A program made the translations under genes and the position numbers. This document shows positions 1 through 12,046 of a stretch of DNA of 47,880 nt, one piece after another. The stretch is from Bacillus marasmi (GTDB lineage Bacteria > Bacillota > Bacilli > Bacillales > Cytobacillaceae). The notes under the pieces were generated by a model, which saw only the letters and a program-made list of their open reading frames with translations, ran no database searches and had not been told where the DNA came from. How positions within the stretch are numbered: the first letter of the stretch is position 1; each line of letters opens with the position of its first letter. Location of the stretch: positions 1 through 47,880 of the forward strand of contig NZ_LR656186.1 of assembly GCF_902168435.1 (NCBI RefSeq). The letters are read 5' to 3'.

Positions 1-132
1 CAGGTTGCCCACGTGTTACTCACCCGTCCGCCGCTGACTATCGGGAGCAAGCTCCCTCAAGTCCGCTCGACTTGCATGTATTAGGCACGCCGCCAGCGTT
101 CGTCCTGAGCCAGGATCAAACTCTCCAAGAAA
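1..132 (-). rRNA. rrs: 16S ribosomal RNA, 5' end only (partial)
   Basis: The reverse complement near position 125 reads GAGAGTTTGATCCTGGCTCA, the universal start of bacterial 16S rRNA, followed by the conserved segment that ends in ATGCAAGTCGAGCGGA. Only about the first 130 bases are inside the window; the gene continues off the left edge. The 5' end is placed at about 132 by analogy with Bacillus 16S genes. An rrn operon directly downstream of gyrA matches the Bacillus origin layout. Confidence 0.96.
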
Positions 133-275
133 GTTGAGTTGATTAGCTCATAAAAGTTACGTTGGCTAGTGTTCATGACCAAAGTCAGATACACTAAATT
201 TTATTTATTGTTGACGTTTGTTTGTTTAGTTTTCAAAGAGCAATTTATTAATTTATCGCTTGAAGCGACTTTATT

Positions 276-304
276 AATATATCATTCTCACTTAAATATG
301 TCAA
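276..304 (-). promoter_or_regulatory. rrn promoter P2 (proximal)
   Basis: On the minus strand a perfect -35 box TTGACA (299-304) is separated by 17 bp from the -10 box TATATT (276-281). It lies about 145 bp upstream of the 16S start, as expected for the second of the tandem SigA promoters of a Bacillus rrn operon. Confidence 0.85.
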
Positions 305-361
305 CAATCTTTTTTAATTATTAATTGTTGATGACATATCAGTGTGTTGCTGACTTGAATG

Positions 362-390
362 ATTATATCAAGACTAAAGGAGTATTGCAA
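362..390 (-). promoter_or_regulatory. rrn promoter P1 (distal)
   Basis: On the minus strand TTGCAA (385-390), a 17-bp spacer and a perfect TATAAT (362-367) form a strong SigA promoter. It starts just beyond the gyrA terminator and reads toward the 16S gene. With the promoter at 276-304 it makes the usual tandem rrn pair. Confidence 0.85.
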
Positions 391-412
391 GTATTTTCGT
401 TTAAGAGGCAAG

Positions 413-440
413 AAAAGGTGACCCATTACTGAGTCACCTT
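413..440 (-). terminator. gyrA terminator
   Basis: Inverted repeat with arms AAGGTGAC and GTCACCTT around a short loop, followed on the minus strand by a T-rich stretch. It lies about 20 bp after the gyrA stop codon and separates gyrA from the rrn promoters. Confidence 0.8.
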
Positions 441-457
441 AGTTAAGTTGCTATAAA

Positions 458-3058
458 TTACTCTTCATCATCAGAAGTTTCTGATTCAGATTCAGTTGGA
501 CCTTCATCATCTTGATCAGCCTCAGCTGCTTCAAGTAAACGAGTTAAACTCGTATCAGTAGGATTTGTTTCAAGATCACTACCTTCAGTTTCTATTATTT
601 CCATTTCGTCTTCCGACTTTTCTTCTTCTTTTTCAACCTTTGCCACAGTTGCAACTTGATCGTGGTCTTCTTCTCCAAGACGGATTAGTCGTACACCTTG
701 AGTATTACGCCCCATAGAAGAAATATCATTTACATCCATTCTGATTAATACTCCGCCAGTGGTAATTAGCATTACGTCCTCTTCGCCAGTTACAACCTTC
801 ATAGAAACAAGATAGCCGTTTTTATCGGTGATATTGCAAGTCTTAATACCTTTACCGCCTCTACCCTGAATTCGGTACTCTGAAGCAGGAGTTCGTTTTC
901 CATAGCCTTTTTCAGTTACGATTAAGATATCAGTATTTTCTTCGAGTACTTCCATTCCTACTACTTGGTCATCTGGATCTAAAGTGATGCCTTTTACACC
1001 AGTTGCTGTTCTTCCCATTGAACGCACATCTGTTTCTGGGAATCTAATTAGCATTCCATTTTTAGTACCAATAATGATTTCTTTGCTGCCATCTGTTAGA
1101 CGAACTGAAATCAACTCATCTTCCTCACGTAAGTTCACAGCAATTAAGCCATTATTTCGAATATGTGCAAAGGATGTCAATGGTGATCGTTTAGAAACTC
1201 CTTCTTTAGTAGTAAAGAATAGGAATAAATCATCACCAAATTCTGAAACTGGAATAATCGCATTAACCCATTCACCTTTATCAACTTCTAGCAGGTTGAT
1301 AATCGGTAAACCTTTTGCAGTTCTACTGTATTCCGGAATTTCATATCCCTTTGAACGATACACCTTTCCTTTATTGGTAAAGAACAGGATAGTATCATGG
1401 GTTGATGTCGTAATCAGATGTTCTACAAAATCATCCTCATTTGTATTCATCCCTTGGACCCCACGGCCTCCTCGTTTTTGTGAGCGATACGTAGAGACAG
1501 GAAGGCGCTTAATATATCCATTGTGTGTTAAGGTAATTACAACATTTTCTCTCGGAATAAGGTCTTCGTCCTCAATCATTTCAATACCAGCTGTAATGAT
1601 TTCAGTTCGACGCTTATCGTTGAAACGTTCTTTAACCTCTAAGAGTTCTTCTCTAATAATTTCAAGAATTTTTTCTTCATCTGCTAGGATTGCCTTTAAT
1701 TCGGCGATAAGTTGATGTAAGGAATTTAACTCATCCTCAATTTTATCTCTTTCCAAACCTGTTAAACGCTGCAGACGCATATCAAGGATTGCTTGTGCTT
1801 GCTTTTCTGATAACTGGAATTGAGTCATCAAACCTTCACGAGCAATATCAGTTGTTCGTGATCCTCGAATTAAGCTAATCACTGCGTCTATATTGTCTAG
1901 TGCTATTTTCAAGCCCTCTAAAATATGCGCTCGAGCTTCCGCTTTCCGTAGTTCAAACTCTGTTCGGCGACGAATGACAACTTTTTGATGATCTAAATAA
2001 TGAACTAAACATTGCTTTAAACTTAATACTTTAGGCTGGCCATCGACTAATGCTAAAGTATTGATTCCGAAGCTGGTTTGTAAAGCTGTGTGCTTGTATA
2101 AGTTATTTAGAAGGACATTGGCGTTTGCATCTTTACGAACCTCGATGACGATTCTCATACCATTACGGTCTGATTCATCGCGAAGATCGGTAATTCCTTC
2201 AATTTTTTTATCACGAGCTAACTCAGCAATTTTTTCAATTAATCTTGCTTTATTTACCTGATAAGGTAACTCATTTACAATGATAACTTCTTTACCGTTC
2301 GATTTTTGTTCAATCTCAACCTTTGATCTGACTGTGATAGAGCCTCTGCCAGTTTCGTAAGCTTTTCGGATTCCGCTACGGCCTAATATTTGTCCCCCGG
2401 TTGGAAAATCTGGACCAGGAATGATATCCATTAATTCTTGGATAGAAATATCAGGATCATGACTGACCGCTAAAACACCGTCAATAACCTCGCCAAGTTG
2501 ATGTGGAGGTATGTTTGTTGCCATTCCAACAGCAATTCCAGTTGTTCCATTAACTAAGAGGTTAGGGAAACGCGCTGGAAGCACAACAGGTTCCTTTTCC
2601 TCACCATCATAGTTATCTTGGTAGTCAATCGTATCTTTATTAATATCCCGCAGGAGTTCCATTGAGATTTTTGACATTCTTGATTCAGTGTAACGCATCG
2701 CTGCGGCTGAGTCGCCGTCAACAGAACCAAAGTTTCCATGACCGTCTACGAGCATGTAGCGATAGTTGAAATCCTGTGCCATCCGAACCATCGTTTCATA
2801 AACAGCTGAATCTCCATGAGGGTGATACTTACCAATTACATCCCCTACGATACGTGCTGATTTTTTATATGGTTTGTCCGCATGAATTCCAAGATCGTGC
2901 ATAGCATAAAGGATACGCCGATGAACAGGTTTTAATCCATCGCGTACATCTGGAAGTGCACGTGAAACAATAACACTCATTGCATAGTCAAGAAAGGATG
3001 TCTTCATTTCCTGACTAATATTTATCTCTTTTATTTGAGAATTTGGTGTTTCAGCCAT
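458..3058 (-). CDS. gyrA: DNA gyrase subunit A
   Basis: Breakage-reunion subunit of DNA gyrase, which introduces negative supercoils using ATP hydrolysed by GyrB. The 866-residue product has the winged-helix/tower domain with catalytic Tyr123 in AAMRYTE. The quinolone-determining residues Ser84 and Glu88 ([10 protein letters not shown]) are in the wild-type, drug-sensitive form. The C-terminal beta-pinwheel carries the GyrA box [11 protein letters not shown]. The ATG has a good ribosome-binding site (TAGGAGG). The protein ends in an unusually long acidic tail (about the last 70 residues, rich in Glu, Asp and Ser), making it longer than the roughly 820 residues of B. subtilis GyrA. It lies downstream of gyrB, with a 120-bp gap, and is followed by a hairpin terminator. 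Confidence 0.97.
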   Translation of the reverse strand: MAETPNSQIKEINISQEMKTSFLDYAMSVIVSRALPDVRDGLKPVHRRILYAMHDLGIHADKPYKKSARIVGDVIGKYHPHGDSAVYETMVRMAQDFNYRYMLVDGHGNFGSVDGDSAAAMRYTESRMSKISMELLRDINKDTIDYQDNYDGEEKEPVVLPARFPNLLVNGTTGIAVGMATNIPPHQLGEVIDGVLAVSHDPDISIQELMDIIPGPDFPTGGQILGRSGIRKAYETGRGSITVRSKVEIEQKSNGKEVIIVNELPYQVNKARLIEKIAELARDKKIEGITDLRDESDRNGMRIVIEVRKDANANVLLNNLYKHTALQTSFGINTLALVDGQPKVLSLKQCLVHYLDHQKVVIRRRTEFELRKAEARAHILEGLKIALDNIDAVISLIRGSRTTDIAREGLMTQFQLSEKQAQAILDMRLQRLTGLERDKIEDELNSLHQLIAELKAILADEEKILEIIREELLEVKERFNDKRRTEIITAGIEMIEDEDLIPRENVVITLTHNGYIKRLPVSTYRSQKRGGRGVQGMNTNEDDFVEHLITTSTHDTILFFTNKGKVYRSKGYEIPEYSRTAKGLPIINLLEVDKGEWVNAIIPVSEFGDDLFLFFTTKEGVSKRSPLTSFAHIRNNGLIAVNLREEDELISVRLTDGSKEIIIGTKNGMLIRFPETDVRSMGRTATGVKGITLDPDDQVVGMEVLEENTDILIVTEKGYGKRTPASEYRIQGRGGKGIKTCNITDKNGYLVSMKVVTGEEDVMLITTGGVLIRMDVNDISSMGRNTQGVRLIRLGEEDHDQVATVAKVEKEEEKSEDEMEIIETEGSDLETNPTDTSLTRLLEAAEADQDDEGPTESESETSDDEE

Positions 3059-3178
3059 AATTGGTGCCTCCTAATTAGGGCGCAGATATTTGTTTCAACA
3101 CCCTTCGTACTGAAAAAAAGAAAAGGAGGATAGTGGTCCGACCTCTACCCTTAATCTTTCTATGTCTAGTTTAAGACT

Positions 3179-5116
<1,938 letters not shown>

Positions 5117-5172
5117 CTACTCTTTCTGCATACACACTCGTCTTCAATTATTCAAAAGCCATTTTTGCTTTG

Positions 5173-5418
5173 TTAATCGTGATTAAATAAAACTTTTGAG
5201 CGTTTCTTTAATGTTCCGGATGAAAAGGGGGAAAAATAAACTTTATTAGATGTAATGACAACCGATTTATAATTTCCTTTTGTTAGGTTGATGATTTGGT
5301 CTTTGCGTTGTTGAATGAATTTTTCCATTAACGGTGATGAACGTATACTATGCTTATCAATAATGGCAATAATCTCTTTCGTATGAACGGTTATCTCTTC
5401 GCCAACATGCAAATACAA
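5173..5418 (-). CDS. remB: Extracellular matrix regulator RemB (YaaB)
   Basis: Small protein of 81 residues if the TTG at 5418 is used. That start gives the same length as B. subtilis YaaB/RemB and sits behind GAGGTGA; a GTG at 5427 is an alternative, close to the recF stop. Recognised family features are the N-terminal LYLHVGEE, central KSVVITSNKVYFSPFSS and C-terminal TLKKR. RemB in B. subtilis is a regulator of biofilm matrix and osmoprotection genes. It lies between recF and gyrB in the conserved origin gene order and is probably cotranscribed with recF. Confidence 0.88.
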   Translation of the reverse strand: MYLHVGEEITVHTKEIIAIIDKHSIRSSPLMEKFIQQRKDQIINLTKGNYKSVVITSNKVYFSPFSSGTLKKRSKVLFNHD

Positions 5419-5428
5419 AATTCTCACC

Positions 5429-6547
5429 TCACTGAATTCGGTTCATTTTTCCGGCTTCCACCTTAAAGGCAGCTGCCTCTTTCAAGGTTTGATGGTCGAT
5501 TCCGTCCACACTTGTTGTTGTAACAAACGTTTGAACCTTCCCTTGAATTGTATTTAGTAAGTGGGATTGACGATAATCGTCTAATTCAGACAAGACATCG
5601 TCTAATAATAAAATAGGGTACTCACCAATTTCAGAGCGAATCAACTCAATTTCAGCGAGCTTGACGGAGAGGGCTGTCGTTCTTTGTTGTCCTTGTGAAC
5701 CGAATGTTTGGACATCTCTGTCATTCACAATAAAAAGTAGATCATCACGATGGGGACCGAACAAAGTAATACCGCGCTCAATTTCTTTATTTTTAACCTT
5801 GAAATATTTCTGTTCATATACTTCTAACATTTTCGACAAATCAAGGTGTTCTGATACATCCACTGACGGTTTATACTCCAATTTTAATGTTTCTAGGCCG
5901 CGAGAAATCCCTTCGTGAATTGGAATAGCCCATTTTTCCAATAATTGGATAAATCCAAACCGCTTATGAACTATTTTGCTAGCCAGTGTCATAAATTGTT
6001 CAGTTAAAATGTCCAGCATGGTCATGTCGGTTTGTTTTTTTGTTTGTAATAGCTTTAAATAATGATTACGCTGCTGTAGTATCTTTTGAAATCGCCCCAT
6101 ATCATGTAAATAAATCGGGGATACTTGTCCAATCTCCATATCAATAAAGCGGCGCCTTACTTGAGGACTACCTTTAACAAGGTTTAAGTCTTCCGGCGCA
6201 AACATCACAACATTCATATTTCCAACATATTGGCTCAACTTCTGTTGCTCAATATGATTAAATTTAGCTTTTTTTCCTTTTTTCGAAATAATTAATTGCA
6301 AGGGCACTGAGCCATGGTTTTTTTTTATTCTACCTTCTATTTTAGCATATTCTTTGTCCCAAGAAATAAGTTCTTTGTCATTAGAAGTACGGTGGGACTT
6401 GGCCATTGCCAATACATAAATTGATTCCATAACATTTGTTTTCCCTTGGGCATTTTCACCTAGGATAACATTCACTTTGTTTTCAAAATGAGCTTCAAGT
6501 TCAGTATAATTACGATAATTTTTTAGCAGCAATTGCTCAATATACAT
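5429..6547 (-). CDS. recF: DNA replication and repair protein RecF
   Basis: SMC-like ATPase that helps load RecA at single-strand gaps. The 372-residue product has Walker [10 protein letters not shown] near residue 35, the ABC signature GSQGQQRT in the C-terminal third, and Walker [14 protein letters not shown]. The start is placed at the ATG giving [14 protein letters not shown], behind AAAGGTGG. A start 9 bases further upstream is possible but matches the family less well. It follows yaaA with a gap of 18 bases and runs into remB. Confidence 0.96.
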   Translation of the reverse strand: MYIEQLLLKNYRNYTELEAHFENKVNVILGENAQGKTNVMESIYVLAMAKSHRTSNDKELISWDKEYAKIEGRIKKNHGSVPLQLIISKKGKKAKFNHIEQQKLSQYVGNMNVVMFAPEDLNLVKGSPQVRRRFIDMEIGQVSPIYLHDMGRFQKILQQRNHYLKLLQTKKQTDMTMLDILTEQFMTLASKIVHKRFGFIQLLEKWAIPIHEGISRGLETLKLEYKPSVDVSEHLDLSKMLEVYEQKYFKVKNKEIERGITLFGPHRDDLLFIVNDRDVQTFGSQGQQRTTALSVKLAEIELIRSEIGEYPILLLDDVLSELDDYRQSHLLNTIQGKVQTFVTTTSVDGIDHQTLKEAAAFKVEAGKMNRIQ

Positions 6548-6565
6548 GGAAGCCACCTTTGTTAA

Positions 6566-6775
6566 TTACATCACAATGAACGTTCCAAAGTCGGGGATAT
6601 CAACCTGGTCTCCGGGATAAAGCTTTCTTCCTCTTCGTTGATCTTGTTCATCATTAACGAAAACTGCATATTCCCCTAGAAACCATTTTGCCATACCACC
6701 GGTTTGAATAACCTCAGCCAATTTTAGAAACTGACCCATAGTGATGTATTCCGTATCAATTTTGATTTCTTTCAT
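6566..6775 (-). CDS. yaaA: S4-domain RNA-binding protein YaaA (RlbA-like)
   Basis: A 69-residue protein made of a single S4 RNA-binding fold: ITMGQFLKLAEVIQTGG, then a central VNDEQDQRRGRKLYPGD segment. This is the small S4 protein always found between dnaN and recF in Bacilli; a role in ribosome assembly has been proposed. The cellular target cannot be read from the sequence. Confidence 0.92.
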   Translation of the reverse strand: MKEIKIDTEYITMGQFLKLAEVIQTGGMAKWFLGEYAVFVNDEQDQRRGRKLYPGDQVDIPDFGTFIVM

Positions 6776-6902
6776 TATCTCACTCTTTTCATCTTGAAGG
6801 TAAGATGTTCTAAAAAATAATGATAATTTTTTAGACTCAATTCTTTAATTTTACTAAAAAAACACGAAGTGTACAAATCCAAAAGATAGAAGGCGGCAAT
6901 TT

Positions 6903-6940
6903 AAAAAAAGAGCCCGACTAAAAATGCAGCCGAGCCCTTT
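6903..6940 (-). terminator. dnaN terminator
   Basis: Read on the minus strand, a 13-bp stem (AAAGGGCTCGGCT pairing with AGTCGGGCTCTTT, some G-U pairs) is followed by seven Ts. It lies within 20 bp of the dnaN stop and separates dnaA-dnaN from yaaA-recF. Confidence 0.8.
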
Positions 6941-6952
6941 GTAGCTTTAAAA

Positions 6953-8089
6953 TTAATATGTTCTTACTGGAAGAATTAATTGTAAAATTGAATCATCCTC
7001 AATTGGACGCAGCACGAACGGGCGCATAGCCCCAGTAAAGCTGATTTTGATTTCAGATCCTTCTAAAGCCTTTAAAGCATCCATCATATATTTCGCACTA
7101 AAAGAGATTTTTAGCTCTTCACCATTTATCTCCTGAGCTTGAATTTGTTCTACGACGTTTCCAATTTCAGGGGTATTAGAGGAGACCTCGATTGCACTTC
7201 CTTCAATTGTTGCTAATTTTACTACATTATTTTTTCCTTCACGTGCCAATAGCGAAGCACGATCTATCGCATGTAAAAATTCTTTTGTAAGAACAGATAC
7301 TTCAGTTTTACTATCACTTGGTATTAAACGTGATGTATCAGGATAATTTCCTTCTAACAGTCTTGAGAAGAATAATAAATGTTTTGCTTTAAATAAAACC
7401 TGATTCTCTGTAATAACGATATCGATTAGTTCATTTGAATCATCAAGAATTTTACTCAATTCATTTAAACTTTTACCTGGAATAACAACATTATAGGATG
7501 CATCGTTTTCAGATTGAATTCTAGCTTTCCGCAAAGCTAATCTGTGGCTATCTGTTGCAATACAGGCTAGTACGTTATTTTCAACATTCCAGTTTACACC
7601 TGTCAAGATTGGTCGTGTTTCTGAGGTGGACACTGCGAAAACAGTTTGACGAATCATCACTTTCAACAAATCAGTTGGGATACGAAAAACATTTTCTTCA
7701 GAGATCTGTGGGAGATGCGGATATTCTTCTGCATCAAGTCCATTTAGGTTGAATTCCGACTTGCCTGAGCGGATAACTGTCTGTAAATGATTTTCTACTT
7801 GAATCTCAACTGTATCAGTAGGCAGCTTTTTTACAATTTCACTAAAGAATTTAGCTTGTAATACAATTGCCCCAGTTTGTTTAATTTCTACAATTTCATC
7901 TCCAGCTTCTTCTTTTGGAATAAATGATTCAATTGAAATATCTGAATCACTACCTGTTAAAGTTACCCCTTCGTTTGTTGCTACAATTTTGATTCCCGTT
8001 AAGATTGGGATAGTTGTTCTGGAAGTAACAGCCTTCATTACGTCTTGTACACTTTGAACTAAGCGATCTCGTTGGATTATAAATCTCAT
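6953..8089 (-). CDS. dnaN: DNA polymerase III beta sliding clamp
   Basis: Ring-shaped processivity factor that tethers the replicative polymerase to DNA and recruits repair proteins. The 378-residue length equals the family norm, with three repeated clamp domains. The start MRFIIQRDRLVQSVQDVMKA and the C-terminal RPIEDDSILQLILPVRTY are typical, the latter forming part of the partner-binding pocket. The ATG follows GGAGG. It lies downstream of dnaA, with half of the bipartite origin between the two genes. Confidence 0.98.
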   Translation of the reverse strand: MRFIIQRDRLVQSVQDVMKAVTSRTTIPILTGIKIVATNEGVTLTGSDSDISIESFIPKEEAGDEIVEIKQTGAIVLQAKFFSEIVKKLPTDTVEIQVENHLQTVIRSGKSEFNLNGLDAEEYPHLPQISEENVFRIPTDLLKVMIRQTVFAVSTSETRPILTGVNWNVENNVLACIATDSHRLALRKARIQSENDASYNVVIPGKSLNELSKILDDSNELIDIVITENQVLFKAKHLLFFSRLLEGNYPDTSRLIPSDSKTEVSVLTKEFLHAIDRASLLAREGKNNVVKLATIEGSAIEVSSNTPEIGNVVEQIQAQEINGEELKISFSAKYMMDALKALEGSEIKISFTGAMRPFVLRPIEDDSILQLILPVRTY

Positions 8090-8156
8090 TTAAAATTAAT
8101 CCTCCGTATTATGCATATTTTTTTGGTTCTAAACATATAATAATAAGATTTAAAAA

Positions 8157-8270
8157 TAATAGAAGTACTAGTAGGGCCTGTTAGTATGTGGATAACTACG
8201 TAAAGCGAAAGGAAACACAGTCTATCCACATGTGGACAGACTGTGCGTAAGTTAATGTAAGTTATACACA
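8157..8270 (-). other. oriC, dnaA-dnaN side: DnaA boxes, GC spacer, DnaA-trio and AT-rich unwinding element
   Basis: Read in the dnaA-to-dnaN direction, DnaA boxes lie at 8262-8270 (weak), 8222-8239 (two overlapping, head to head) and 8187-8195 (TTATCCACA, perfect). They are followed by a short GC-rich spacer (GGCCC, near 8175-8179). Next come trio-like repeats (CTACTAGTACTTCTATTA, about 8158-8175) and a run of nearly pure A/T toward dnaN. This is the arrangement of the B. subtilis basal unwinding system, where DnaA boxes load DnaA onto single-stranded DnaA-trios. No mapping data; assignment is by motif and position. Confidence 0.8.
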
Positions 8271-8310
8271 TTTTCCAAGGTAACACTATGCTATTAGTAT
8301 GAGCCTTCTT

Positions 8311-9657
8311 CTAAAATTTTAACATTTCATTGATTTCTTTAAGTTGCTTTTGCAGTTGAGGATCTGTTTGCAAAAGCTTAGATATTTTCTCATGGGCATG
8401 AATGACGGTTGTGTGGTCTCGTCCTCCAAATTCTTCACCAATCTTAGGTAATGAGAAATCTGTAAGCTCTCTTGATAGATACATGGCAATTTGGCGCGGA
8501 AACGCGACTGATTTTGTGCGTTTTTTGGCCTTGAAGTCTTCTAGTTTAATATTGAAGTGCTCTCCAACCACTCGTTGAATCTCTTGGATGGTAATCACTT
8601 TCGGTTTAGAAGTAGGAATGATATCTTTAAGTGCCTCTGCTGCTAAATCAGCGTTAATGTCTTTATTAATTAGAGACGAATAAGCTACAACACGTATTAG
8701 CGCACCTTCTAATTCACGAATATTGGAATCAATTTGATTTGCTATATATAGCATCACTTCATTTGGTATATCTAATCCTTCTGCTTTAGCCTTTTTACGA
8801 AGAATGGCAATCCTCGTTTCTAAATCAGGTGGTGTAATATCCGTTATTAAGCCCCATTCAAATCGGGAACGCAAACGATCCTCCAGGGTAGGAATCTCTC
8901 TTGGTGGACGGTCACTCGAGATGATAATTTGTTTACTTTCCTCATGAAGCGTATTAAAAGTATGGAAAAATTCCTCTTGTGTAGATTCTTTTCCTGCTAA
9001 AAATTGAATATCATCAATCAATAGCACATCGACATTGCGATACTTATTTCGAAATTCAACTGCCTTATTATCCCGAATTGAATTAATGAATTCATTAGTA
9101 AATTTTTCAGATGATAAATAGACTACCTTTGCTTGCGGGTTATGATCTAAAACATAATGGCCAATGGCATGCATTAAATGGGTTTTTCCTAAACCTACTC
9201 CTCCATAAATGAATAGAGGATTGTATGCTTTTGCAGGAGCTTCAGCCACAGCTAACGAAGCGGCATGAGCAAAGCGATTTCCGGACCCAATAACGAAAGT
9301 ATCAAATAAGTATTTAGGATTAAGCAAGCTTTGCGGAAGCTCTGCAACATCCTCTTCTTTCTTTGACTTTTTTGGAGGTACTGGAAGATCTATGTCTTCC
9401 TCTCGCTGATTTTGCGGAATGATGAAGCGAACACTAAGCTCTTCACCTGTAATTTCTAGCAGAATTCCAGCTATCAATTGCGAATATCGTTCCTCGAGCC
9501 AATCCCGTGCAAACTCATTCGGAGCTGTAATTGTTAGTGTATCGCCTTGTAATGAATGAGCCTTTGTTGATTTTAGCCAGGTTTCAAAGCTAGGCTTGCT
9601 TATCTTTGTTTCTATTGTCGCTAATGCCTTATTCCAAAGATCCGCAATATTTTCCAA
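8311..9657 (-). CDS. dnaA: Chromosomal replication initiator DnaA
   Basis: AAA+ ATPase that binds DnaA boxes and opens oriC. Domain I starts [19 protein letters not shown] charged linker follows, then Walker [10 protein letters not shown] near residue 150 and Walker [13 protein letters not shown]. The C-terminal helix-turn-helix contains [15 protein letters not shown]. The 448-residue length matches B. subtilis. The start codon is TTG at 9657, preceded by a strong AAGGAGGGA; no better ATG exists upstream. It is flanked by DnaA-box clusters on both sides, consistent with autoregulation as well as initiation. Confidence 0.98.
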   Translation of the reverse strand: MENIADLWNKALATIETKISKPSFETWLKSTKAHSLQGDTLTITAPNEFARDWLEERYSQLIAGILLEITGEELSVRFIIPQNQREEDIDLPVPPKKSKKEEDVAELPQSLLNPKYLFDTFVIGSGNRFAHAASLAVAEAPAKAYNPLFIYGGVGLGKTHLMHAIGHYVLDHNPQAKVVYLSSEKFTNEFINSIRDNKAVEFRNKYRNVDVLLIDDIQFLAGKESTQEEFFHTFNTLHEESKQIIISSDRPPREIPTLEDRLRSRFEWGLITDITPPDLETRIAILRKKAKAEGLDIPNEVMLYIANQIDSNIRELEGALIRVVAYSSLINKDINADLAAEALKDIIPTSKPKVITIQEIQRVVGEHFNIKLEDFKAKKRTKSVAFPRQIAMYLSRELTDFSLPKIGEEFGGRDHTTVIHAHEKISKLLQTDPQLQKQLKEINEMLKF

Positions 9658-9861
9658 TTTTGATATCCCTCCTTTTCACTAAATTACATTTAAAGCTTTT
9701 TAGTGCTTTCATTTTTGTTTTTTTGCATGACTTTAGACATAGTTAGCTTGGATTATTCATAAATATTCAACGCTATTCATCCAAGAAACTATGAATTTAT
9801 AAAAATACAAATCGATTAATGTGGAAAAATATATAATAAGGAAGGAAAAAGGGATTTCGAC

Positions 9862-10138
9862 AATATCCACTACTTGTGGACAACCTTTTCCCACCCCTCT
9901 GAATAACCTGTCCACAGCTTATCCACAATCTGTGGATAAAACAGTTATTCACATCTATTTATTCAGAGTGAAAACACAAATATAATATCAAATAATCCAT
10001 TGTGGTGCAATGCCTTTTAATACATTATCCACAAGCGCCACATCTTGTTAATAATTTTTGTCCACAGCCTCTTAGTCTGTTAAGAACCTGTCGATATCGA
10101 TTGTGGATAATAAAAAAACCTGTCGAAAACTATCCACA
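9862..10138. other. oriC, upstream half: DnaA-box cluster between dnaA and rpmH
   Basis: Perfect boxes TTATCCACA occur at 9919-9927, 9931-9939 (reverse), 10025-10033 and 10102-10110 (reverse). One- or two-base variants are at 9875-9883, 9945-9953 and 10130-10138. The 835-bp interval 9658-10492 has no gene. Outside the boxes it is A/T-rich, and its right end holds the rpmH promoter. With the cluster at 8157-8270 this gives a bipartite origin flanking dnaA, as in B. subtilis. Confidence 0.88.
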
Positions 10139-10417
10139 ACCATAGTGTCGAGCAATATAATGCATGAAATTTTATTTTGAAATTATGGTTTTGAGTGTTT
10201 GCTTATTTTTATTTTTTTTGAAAAGGCAATAGTGAGAAATTCTCTATTTTGATCCTGAAATATATTATGGGAAAAACAGGACTATTTTATTTTTAATAAA
10301 AAAAGGGTAAAATATTTAATTGTGGTAAAAGAGAATTTATATTGGATTTTCGGTTATACTAGAGGCGGAGAATTTCATAATAAGAAGAATGAAGTATAGA
10401 TAATTTCTGACAAACAG

Positions 10418-10447
10418 TTGACAACTTTAAGCACCGGTCACTATAAT
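10418..10447 (+). promoter_or_regulatory. rpmH promoter
   Basis: TTGACA (10418-10423) and TATAAT (10442-10447), both consensus SigA boxes, with an 18-bp spacer and the rpmH start 45 bp downstream. It drives rpmH and, through a leaky terminator, possibly rnpA. Confidence 0.85.
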
Positions 10448-10492
10448 TGAAAAGACTGTCTTTAGCAGTAAATCCTCAGGGAGGTGTTATAT

Positions 10493-10627
10493 ATGAAAAG
10501 AACTTACCAACCAAACAAACGCAAACACAGCAAAGTTCACGGTTTCCGTGCACGTATGAGCTCAGCAAACGGACGTAAAGTGCTTGCGCGCCGTCGCCGT
10601 AAAGGAAGAAAAGTATTATCTGCTTAG
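10493..10627 (+). CDS. rpmH: 50S ribosomal protein L34
   Basis: A 44-residue, Arg/Lys-rich ribosomal protein starting [18 protein letters not shown] and ending KGRKVLSA, an essentially invariant family. The ATG is preceded by GGGAGGTG. It is the first gene to the right of the origin, as in nearly all Bacilli, and is followed at once by a strong hairpin terminator. Confidence 0.97.
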   Translation: MKRTYQPNKRKHSKVHGFRARMSSANGRKVLARRRRKGRKVLSA

Positions 10628-10654
10628 GCCACTGAAACATCAGTGGTCTTTTTT
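10627..10654 (+). terminator. rpmH terminator
   Basis: Stem GGCCACTGA / TCAGTGGTC with a small loop and a run of six Ts. It begins at the rpmH stop codon. Confidence 0.85.
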
Positions 10655-10769
10655 CTCATTTGCTCCTATCTTCCCCATGGCATTCTGCTTTCAGCTGATA
10701 TTTCTGAAGCTACTTAACAGCAACAAATAATTTATACATAAAGATCCTTCCTGGTTTGAGGGTGAAAAA

Positions 10770-11135
10770 ATGAAAAAAGAGTTCCGAATTAAAAAAAATA
10801 AAGAATTTCAACATGTATTCAAAAATGGAAAATCATTTGCCAACAGGCAGTTTATTATTTATGTGCTAGGAAATCCTGTACAGGAGAAGTTTCGGATTGG
10901 TCTTTCTGTAAGCAAAAAAATCGGTAATAGTGTAATGCGAAATCGGATTAAAAGATGCATTCGCCAATCAATCTTTGAATTACAGGATTCGCTCAAAGCT
11001 GGTCAAGATTATGTCATAATTGCCAGAAAGCCTGTTAGTGAAATGGATTTCCATCAAATAAAAAGCAGTCTTATTCACGTTTTAAGGGTTGCGAAAGTAT
11101 TACAAAAAACGGTTGAAAACAATCAGCAAAAGTAA
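10770..11135 (+). CDS. rnpA: Ribonuclease P protein component
   Basis: Protein cofactor of RNase P, the ribozyme that trims tRNA 5' leaders. The 121-residue product starts [20 protein letters not shown] and contains the family's basic RNR motif ([15 protein letters not shown]) for binding the catalytic RNA. The ATG follows GAGGGTG. Together with rpmH upstream and spoIIIJ-jag downstream it forms the conserved rpmH-rnpA-yidC-jag order. Confidence 0.97.
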   Translation: MKKEFRIKKNKEFQHVFKNGKSFANRQFIIYVLGNPVQEKFRIGLSVSKKIGNSVMRNRIKRCIRQSIFELQDSLKAGQDYVIIARKPVSEMDFHQIKSSLIHVLRVAKVLQKTVENNQQK

Positions 11136-11202
11136 AATTGTGAAAGCGCATTTATTAAAAAGATGTTAAAATATGAATGGTGTGTCTAGGAAAGAAATAA
11201 TA

Positions 11203-11226
11203 GAGGAGACTAAGGTCTTCTTTTTT
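11203..11226 (+). terminator. Terminator-like hairpin between rnpA and spoIIIJ
   Basis: Stem AGGAGAC / GTCTTCT with a 4-base loop, followed by six Ts. It lies about 70 bp after rnpA and 45 bp before the spoIIIJ start, so it could end the rpmH-rnpA transcript or attenuate spoIIIJ. Confidence 0.55.
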
Positions 11227-11269
11227 ATGATGAATAATTTATATTTATTGAAGTCAGGAGGATAAACGC

Positions 11270-12046
11270 TTGAAAAAAAGAATATTTCTTGTTATTGGTT
11301 TAATTCTACTCATGGCTCTTCTTTCAGGGTGTACAGAATACAACCAGCCAATAACATCTGAGAGTAAAGGATTTTGGAACGAATATATTGTTTGGCCGTT
11401 ATCCCAGCTAATCATATGGGTTGCAGAATTTGCTGGTGGATATGGTATCTCGATTATTATTGTTACGCTTATCATTCGTTTAGCCATTTTACCGTTAATG
11501 ATTAAGCAAACAAAGAGCTCTAAGGCAATGCAAGCAATACAACCTGAAATGGAAGCTCTAAAGCAAAAATATAGTTCAAAGGATCAAGCTACTCAGCAAA
11601 AGCTGCAGCAAGAGACAATGGCATTATTTCAAAAGCATGGAGTAAATCCATTGGCAGGGTGTTTTCCGCTACTAATTCAAATGCCAATATTAATTGGTTT
11701 TTATCATGCAATTTCGAGAACAAGAGAAATCGCAGAACACAATTTCCTATGGTTTGATCTTGGCTCTCCGGATCCATATTACATTTTACCGTTAGTTGCA
11801 GGTGCGACTACATTTATTCAACAAAAGATGATGATGGCAGGAACTGCAAATCAAAATCCGCAAATGGCAATGATGCTCTGGATGATGCCGATTATGATTA
11901 TTGTATTTGCAATCAGCTTCCCAGCTGCACTTTCCTTGTACTGGGTAGTAGGTAATATCTTTATGATTGTTCAAACGTATTTTATTAAAGGTCCAGAATT
12001 GAAAAAAACACCGGATACTGGTAAAGCGGGAGGAGCAAAAAAGTGA
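11270..12046 (+). CDS. spoIIIJ: Membrane protein insertase SpoIIIJ (YidC1/MisCA)
   Basis: YidC/Oxa1-family insertase of the cytoplasmic membrane, needed in Bacillus for SigG activation in the forespore. The 258-residue product starts with a lipoprotein signal (lipobox LLSGC). It then has five predicted membrane segments with the family motif [20 protein letters not shown]. The hydrophilic groove Arg is in [13 protein letters not shown]. It ends in a short basic tail (GGAKK). The start is TTG at 11270 behind AGGAGG. The stop overlaps the jag start by 4 bases (GTGA), so the two are translationally coupled. Confidence 0.95.
   Translation: MKKRIFLVIGLILLMALLSGCTEYNQPITSESKGFWNEYIVWPLSQLIIWVAEFAGGYGISIIIVTLIIRLAILPLMIKQTKSSKAMQAIQPEMEALKQKYSSKDQATQQKLQQETMALFQKHGVNPLAGCFPLLIQMPILIGFYHAISRTREIAEHNFLWFDLGSPDPYYILPLVAGATTFIQQKMMMAGTANQNPQMAMMLWMMPIMIIVFAISFPAALSLYWVVGNIFMIVQTYFIKGPELKKTPDTGKAGGAKK

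Noticed and set aside
984-1715. 243-codon frame antisense to gyrA
   Set aside because: Shadow of gyrA; no ribosome-binding site, and composition follows the gyrA codons.
2952-2967. A fourth parS in gyrA (CACGTGAAACA)
   Set aside because: Only one half of the palindrome is present; the other half has several mismatches.
10770-11135. Possible origin-linked novel gene between rpmH and spoIIIJ
   Set aside because: The RNR motif and N terminus identify it plainly as rnpA.
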